Assembly (NCBI GenBank): GCA_050725495.1
Contig: JBOHHM010000158.1
Location: 1-8,224, forward strand
DNA from: JBOHHM01 sp050725495
GTDB lineage: Bacteria > Pseudomonadota > Gammaproteobacteria > Burkholderiales > Burkholderiaceae_C
Length of the DNA: 8,224 nucleotides
Reading direction: 5' to 3'
Numbering within the stretch: the first letter of the stretch is position 1; every line of letters starts with the position of its first letter. Below the pieces are notes generated by a model. That model was not told the origin of the DNA. It made no database searches and saw nothing but the letters and a program-made list of their open reading frames with translations. This document shows, one piece after another, positions 6,421 through 8,224 of the stretch. Made by a program: the position numbers and the translations under genes.

Positions 6421-7854
6421 CTAGCTCGCCGGGCAGGCGGCGCCCTGGATCGACTTGAGCTCCAGGAAGCCCAAGATGCTGAAGCGCCCGTTCTCCCGCC
6501 CGAAGCCCGAGTAGCCGAAGCCGCCAAACGGTGCTGCGAGGTTTTGCGCAGCGCCGTTGAGCACGACCTGTCCGGTTCGAAGCTGGCGCGCGACCCGCGC
6601 GGCGCGCTGCGGATCCGAAGACCACACGGCGCCCGACAGTCCATAGGGCGTGCTGTTGGCGATCTGCACGCCCTGCGCCTCGTCGTCGTAGGGCATGATC
6701 GCGAGCACCGGCCCGAACACTTCCTGCTGCGCGAGCCTCATGTCGGCACGCACCTGCGAAATAATCGTCGGCTCGATATAGTGGCCCGCCAGCAGACCCG
6801 CAGGGCGCTGCGCATCGCCTGCGACCAGTCGGCCGCCCTCGGAGGCGGTGAGCTCGATCAGGCCGCGGATGCGCTCGAGCTGCGAGCGCGTGGCCACCGG
6901 GCCGAGCCGCGTGTCCGCGTCAAAGGGATCGCCCAGCCTGAGCTGGCGCGCGAAGTCGGCCGCCGCCTGCTCGGCACGCGCGAGCAAGGCGCGCGGCACC
7001 AGCAGGCGCGACTGACAGACGCAGGTTTGTCCCGAGTTCGCCATGCTTTGCCGCACGACCGCGGGAATCGCGGTGTCCAGATCGGCATCGTCGAGCACCA
7101 GGGCCGCGGACTTGCCGCCCAGCTCCAGCGCCAGGCGCTTGAGCTGGGCCGCCGCCCCGGCCATCACCTGCTTGCCGACCGCATCCGAGCCGGTGAAGCT
7201 CACCATATCGACGCCGGGATGGGCTGTCAGTGCGACACCGACCGGCGCGTCGCCCCAGACCATGTTGACCACGCCCGGCGGGAGGCCGCATTCGGCCACC
7301 GCGTCGAAGAACAGCCGGCCGACGCTGGGGGTGATTTCGCTGGTCTTGAGCACGAGGCTGCAGCCGGCTGCGATCGTGCCACCGAGCTTGGCGACAATCT
7401 GGTGGATCGGCGCGTTCCAGGGCGTGAGCCCGGCCACGACCCCCACCGGCTCGCGCACGACCAGCGCGTTGCCCATCGTCTCTTCCCAGGCGATCTGGTC
7501 CATGCCGGCGGCGATGGCGCTCAGGTTGTTGAGCGGCATCGGCAGGTGCAGCAGCTTGGAGATCCACAGCGGCGCGCCCATCTCCTCGGCCAGCGCGGTC
7601 GCGAAGGCGTCCTGGCGGCGCTCGAGGGCGGCCCGCAGCTTCACGAGGGCCTGCTTGCGCTCGGCGAGCGTGCTGCGCGACCAAGTGGCCAGGCCGGCCT
7701 GGGCCGAGCTCACGGCGCGGTGCACATCGGCCGCGCTGCAGCCGCGCAGCCGAGCGACGACCCGCTCGGTGGCGGGGTTGACGACGTCGATCTCGGCGCT
7801 GCCGGTGGCGCGCACCCATTGGTTGTCGACGAAGAAATGGTCGAAGCGATTCAC
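6421..7854 (-). CDS. NAD(P)-dependent aldehyde dehydrogenase
   Basis: The 477-residue protein is a full-length ALDH-superfamily enzyme that oxidises an aldehyde to the carboxylic acid in the cytosol. Seen: LTPWNAPIHQ with N147 (oxyanion hole), VLKTSEITP (cofactor-binding lysine region), VSFTGSDAVGKQV (Rossmann turn), LALELGGKSA with general base E244, NSGQTCVCQSR with nucleophile C278, EVFGPVLAIMPYDD and the C-terminal PFGGFGYSGFGRENG. A second cysteine, C280, lies two residues after the nucleophile. The substrate cannot be read from the sequence. The start is GTG at 7854, whose GTGA overlaps the TGA of the upstream ThDP enzyme, with GAGGAG (7861-7866) 6 bases before it; an ATG is not available near the conserved start. 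Coupling to a ThDP enzyme suggests that the aldehyde comes from decarboxylation of a 2-oxo acid. Confidence 0.94.
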   Translation of the reverse strand: MNRFDHFFVDNQWVRATGSAEIDVVNPATERVVARLRGCSAADVHRAVSSAQAGLATWSRSTLAERKQALVKLRAALERRQDAFATALAEEMGAPLWISKLLHLPMPLNNLSAIAAGMDQIAWEETMGNALVVREPVGVVAGLTPWNAPIHQIVAKLGGTIAAGCSLVLKTSEITPSVGRLFFDAVAECGLPPGVVNMVWGDAPVGVALTAHPGVDMVSFTGSDAVGKQVMAGAAAQLKRLALELGGKSAALVLDDADLDTAIPAVVRQSMANSGQTCVCQSRLLVPRALLARAEQAAADFARQLRLGDPFDADTRLGPVATRSQLERIRGLIELTASEGGRLVAGDAQRPAGLLAGHYIEPTIISQVRADMRLAQQEVFGPVLAIMPYDDEAQGVQIANSTPYGLSGAVWSSDPQRAARVARQLRTGQVVLNGAAQNLAAPFGGFGYSGFGRENGRFSILGFLELKSIQGAACPAS

Positions 7855-8224
7855 GCGCGCCTCCTCGCCGGCAGCGGATGGGGCGGCGCATCGGGCAGCT
7901 TCAGGCCGGCCATCGGCTGCAGGCGCAGCAGATGCCAGGGGCTCGGCATCTCACCGACCGGCACCTCGATCAGCACCGGGCCCGGCTCCGACAGCGAGGC
8001 GCGGATCGCGGCGCCCAGCGCCTCGGGCGTTGCGACGCGGGTCGAAGGAACGCCGAAGGCCTGGGCCAGCAAGCCGAAGTCGGGGTTCTCGAGGTCGACC
8101 GCCACTTCGGCACCGAACACGCGGCGCTGGATCGCGCGCACGTTGCCGAAATGCCCGTCGTTGAAGACCACCAGCGTGACCGGCAGCCGGTACTTGCGCG
8201 CGGTCGCGAGCTCCTGGTAGCTCC
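7851..8224 (-). CDS. Thiamine-diphosphate-dependent enzyme, IlvB/2-oxo acid decarboxylase type (C-terminal part, cut by window edge)
   Basis: 123 residues of the C-terminal ThDP-binding domain are visible, entering from the right edge with SYQELATARKYRLPVTLVVFND. The segment VVFNDGHFGNVRAIQ is the late part of the ThDP/Mg2+ binding motif (GDG-x-NN family). The usual second Asn is Asp here, a variant I recall in uncharacterised IlvB-like proteins. Then come the helix and strand DLENPDFGLLAQAFGVPSTRV and ALGAAIRASLSEPGPVLIEVPVGEMPSPW, typical of acetolactate synthase, benzoylformate decarboxylase and related enzymes. The stop is TGA at 7851-7853, overlapping the ALDH GTG. The tail PPHPLPARRRA is Pro/Arg-rich and its DNA carries the ALDH ribosome binding site. 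The pyrophosphate-binding N-terminal half lies outside the window, so acetolactate synthase and decarboxylase cannot be told apart; the ALDH partner favours decarboxylase. Confidence 0.85.
   Translation of the reverse strand, partial: SYQELATARKYRLPVTLVVFNDGHFGNVRAIQRRVFGAEVAVDLENPDFGLLAQAFGVPSTRVATPEALGAAIRASLSEPGPVLIEVPVGEMPSPWHLLRLQPMAGLKLPDAPPHPLPARRRA

Noticed and set aside
4239..6644. An 801-codon frame suggesting a protein fused to HisC
   Set aside because: The part upstream of 5363 is an out-of-frame reading of the Bug gene; a good ribosome binding site and the standard HisC N-terminus fix the start at 5363.
6361..8220. A 619-codon open frame on the + strand antisense to the ALDH and ThDP genes
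   Set aside because: It is a compositional shadow of the ALDH gene, whose catalytic motifs are all present on the - strand.
1..8224. CRISPR array, tRNA, rRNA, transposase or phage genes
   Set aside because: I saw no regularly spaced direct repeats, no cloverleaf or rRNA-like sequence and no mobile-element proteins on either strand.

Overview
The window looks like chromosomal DNA of a high-GC betaproteobacterium, most likely order Burkholderiales and plausibly family Comamonadaceae. This rests on two periplasmic binding proteins of the Bug/TctC family (greatly expanded in these bacteria), tight packing with 4-base gene overlaps, strong GC codon bias and short GC-rich repeat-like inserts. No gene names a species, so the placement is an inference.

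Left half, + strand: positions 1-181 are a GC-rich, hairpin-bearing, repeat-like segment. It runs directly into a glutathione S-transferase reading frame that has lost its N-terminal half (about 182-562). Three intact genes follow, the last two joined by 4-base stop/start overlaps: a PhzF-family isomerase (588-1523), a glyoxalase/VOC-like protein (1520-2221) and a PLP-dependent threonine-dehydratase-like enzyme (2218-3273).

Right half, - strand, read from the right edge leftwards: the C-terminal end of a thiamine-diphosphate (ThDP) enzyme of the IlvB/decarboxylase type (cut by the window edge), an NAD(P)-dependent aldehyde dehydrogenase, a Bug/TctC solute-binding protein, a HisC-type aminotransferase and a second Bug/TctC protein. 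All five are co-directional with gaps of -4, 62, 23 and 37 bases, so they may form one operon. The two gene groups converge and overlap tail to tail by 62 bases (3212-3273).

A coherent but unproven reading of the - strand cluster is a catabolic route: a 2-oxo acid, possibly made by the aminotransferase, is decarboxylated by the ThDP enzyme and the aldehyde is oxidised by the dehydrogenase. The Bug proteins would bind the substrate or a related carboxylate in the periplasm. No TctA/TctB membrane genes and no regulator are visible. I found no RNA gene, CRISPR array, transposase or phage gene, and nothing that clearly amounts to a new system. The most unusual points are the broken GST, the repeat-like segment inside the VOC gene, and the antisense-encoded tail of the dehydratase.
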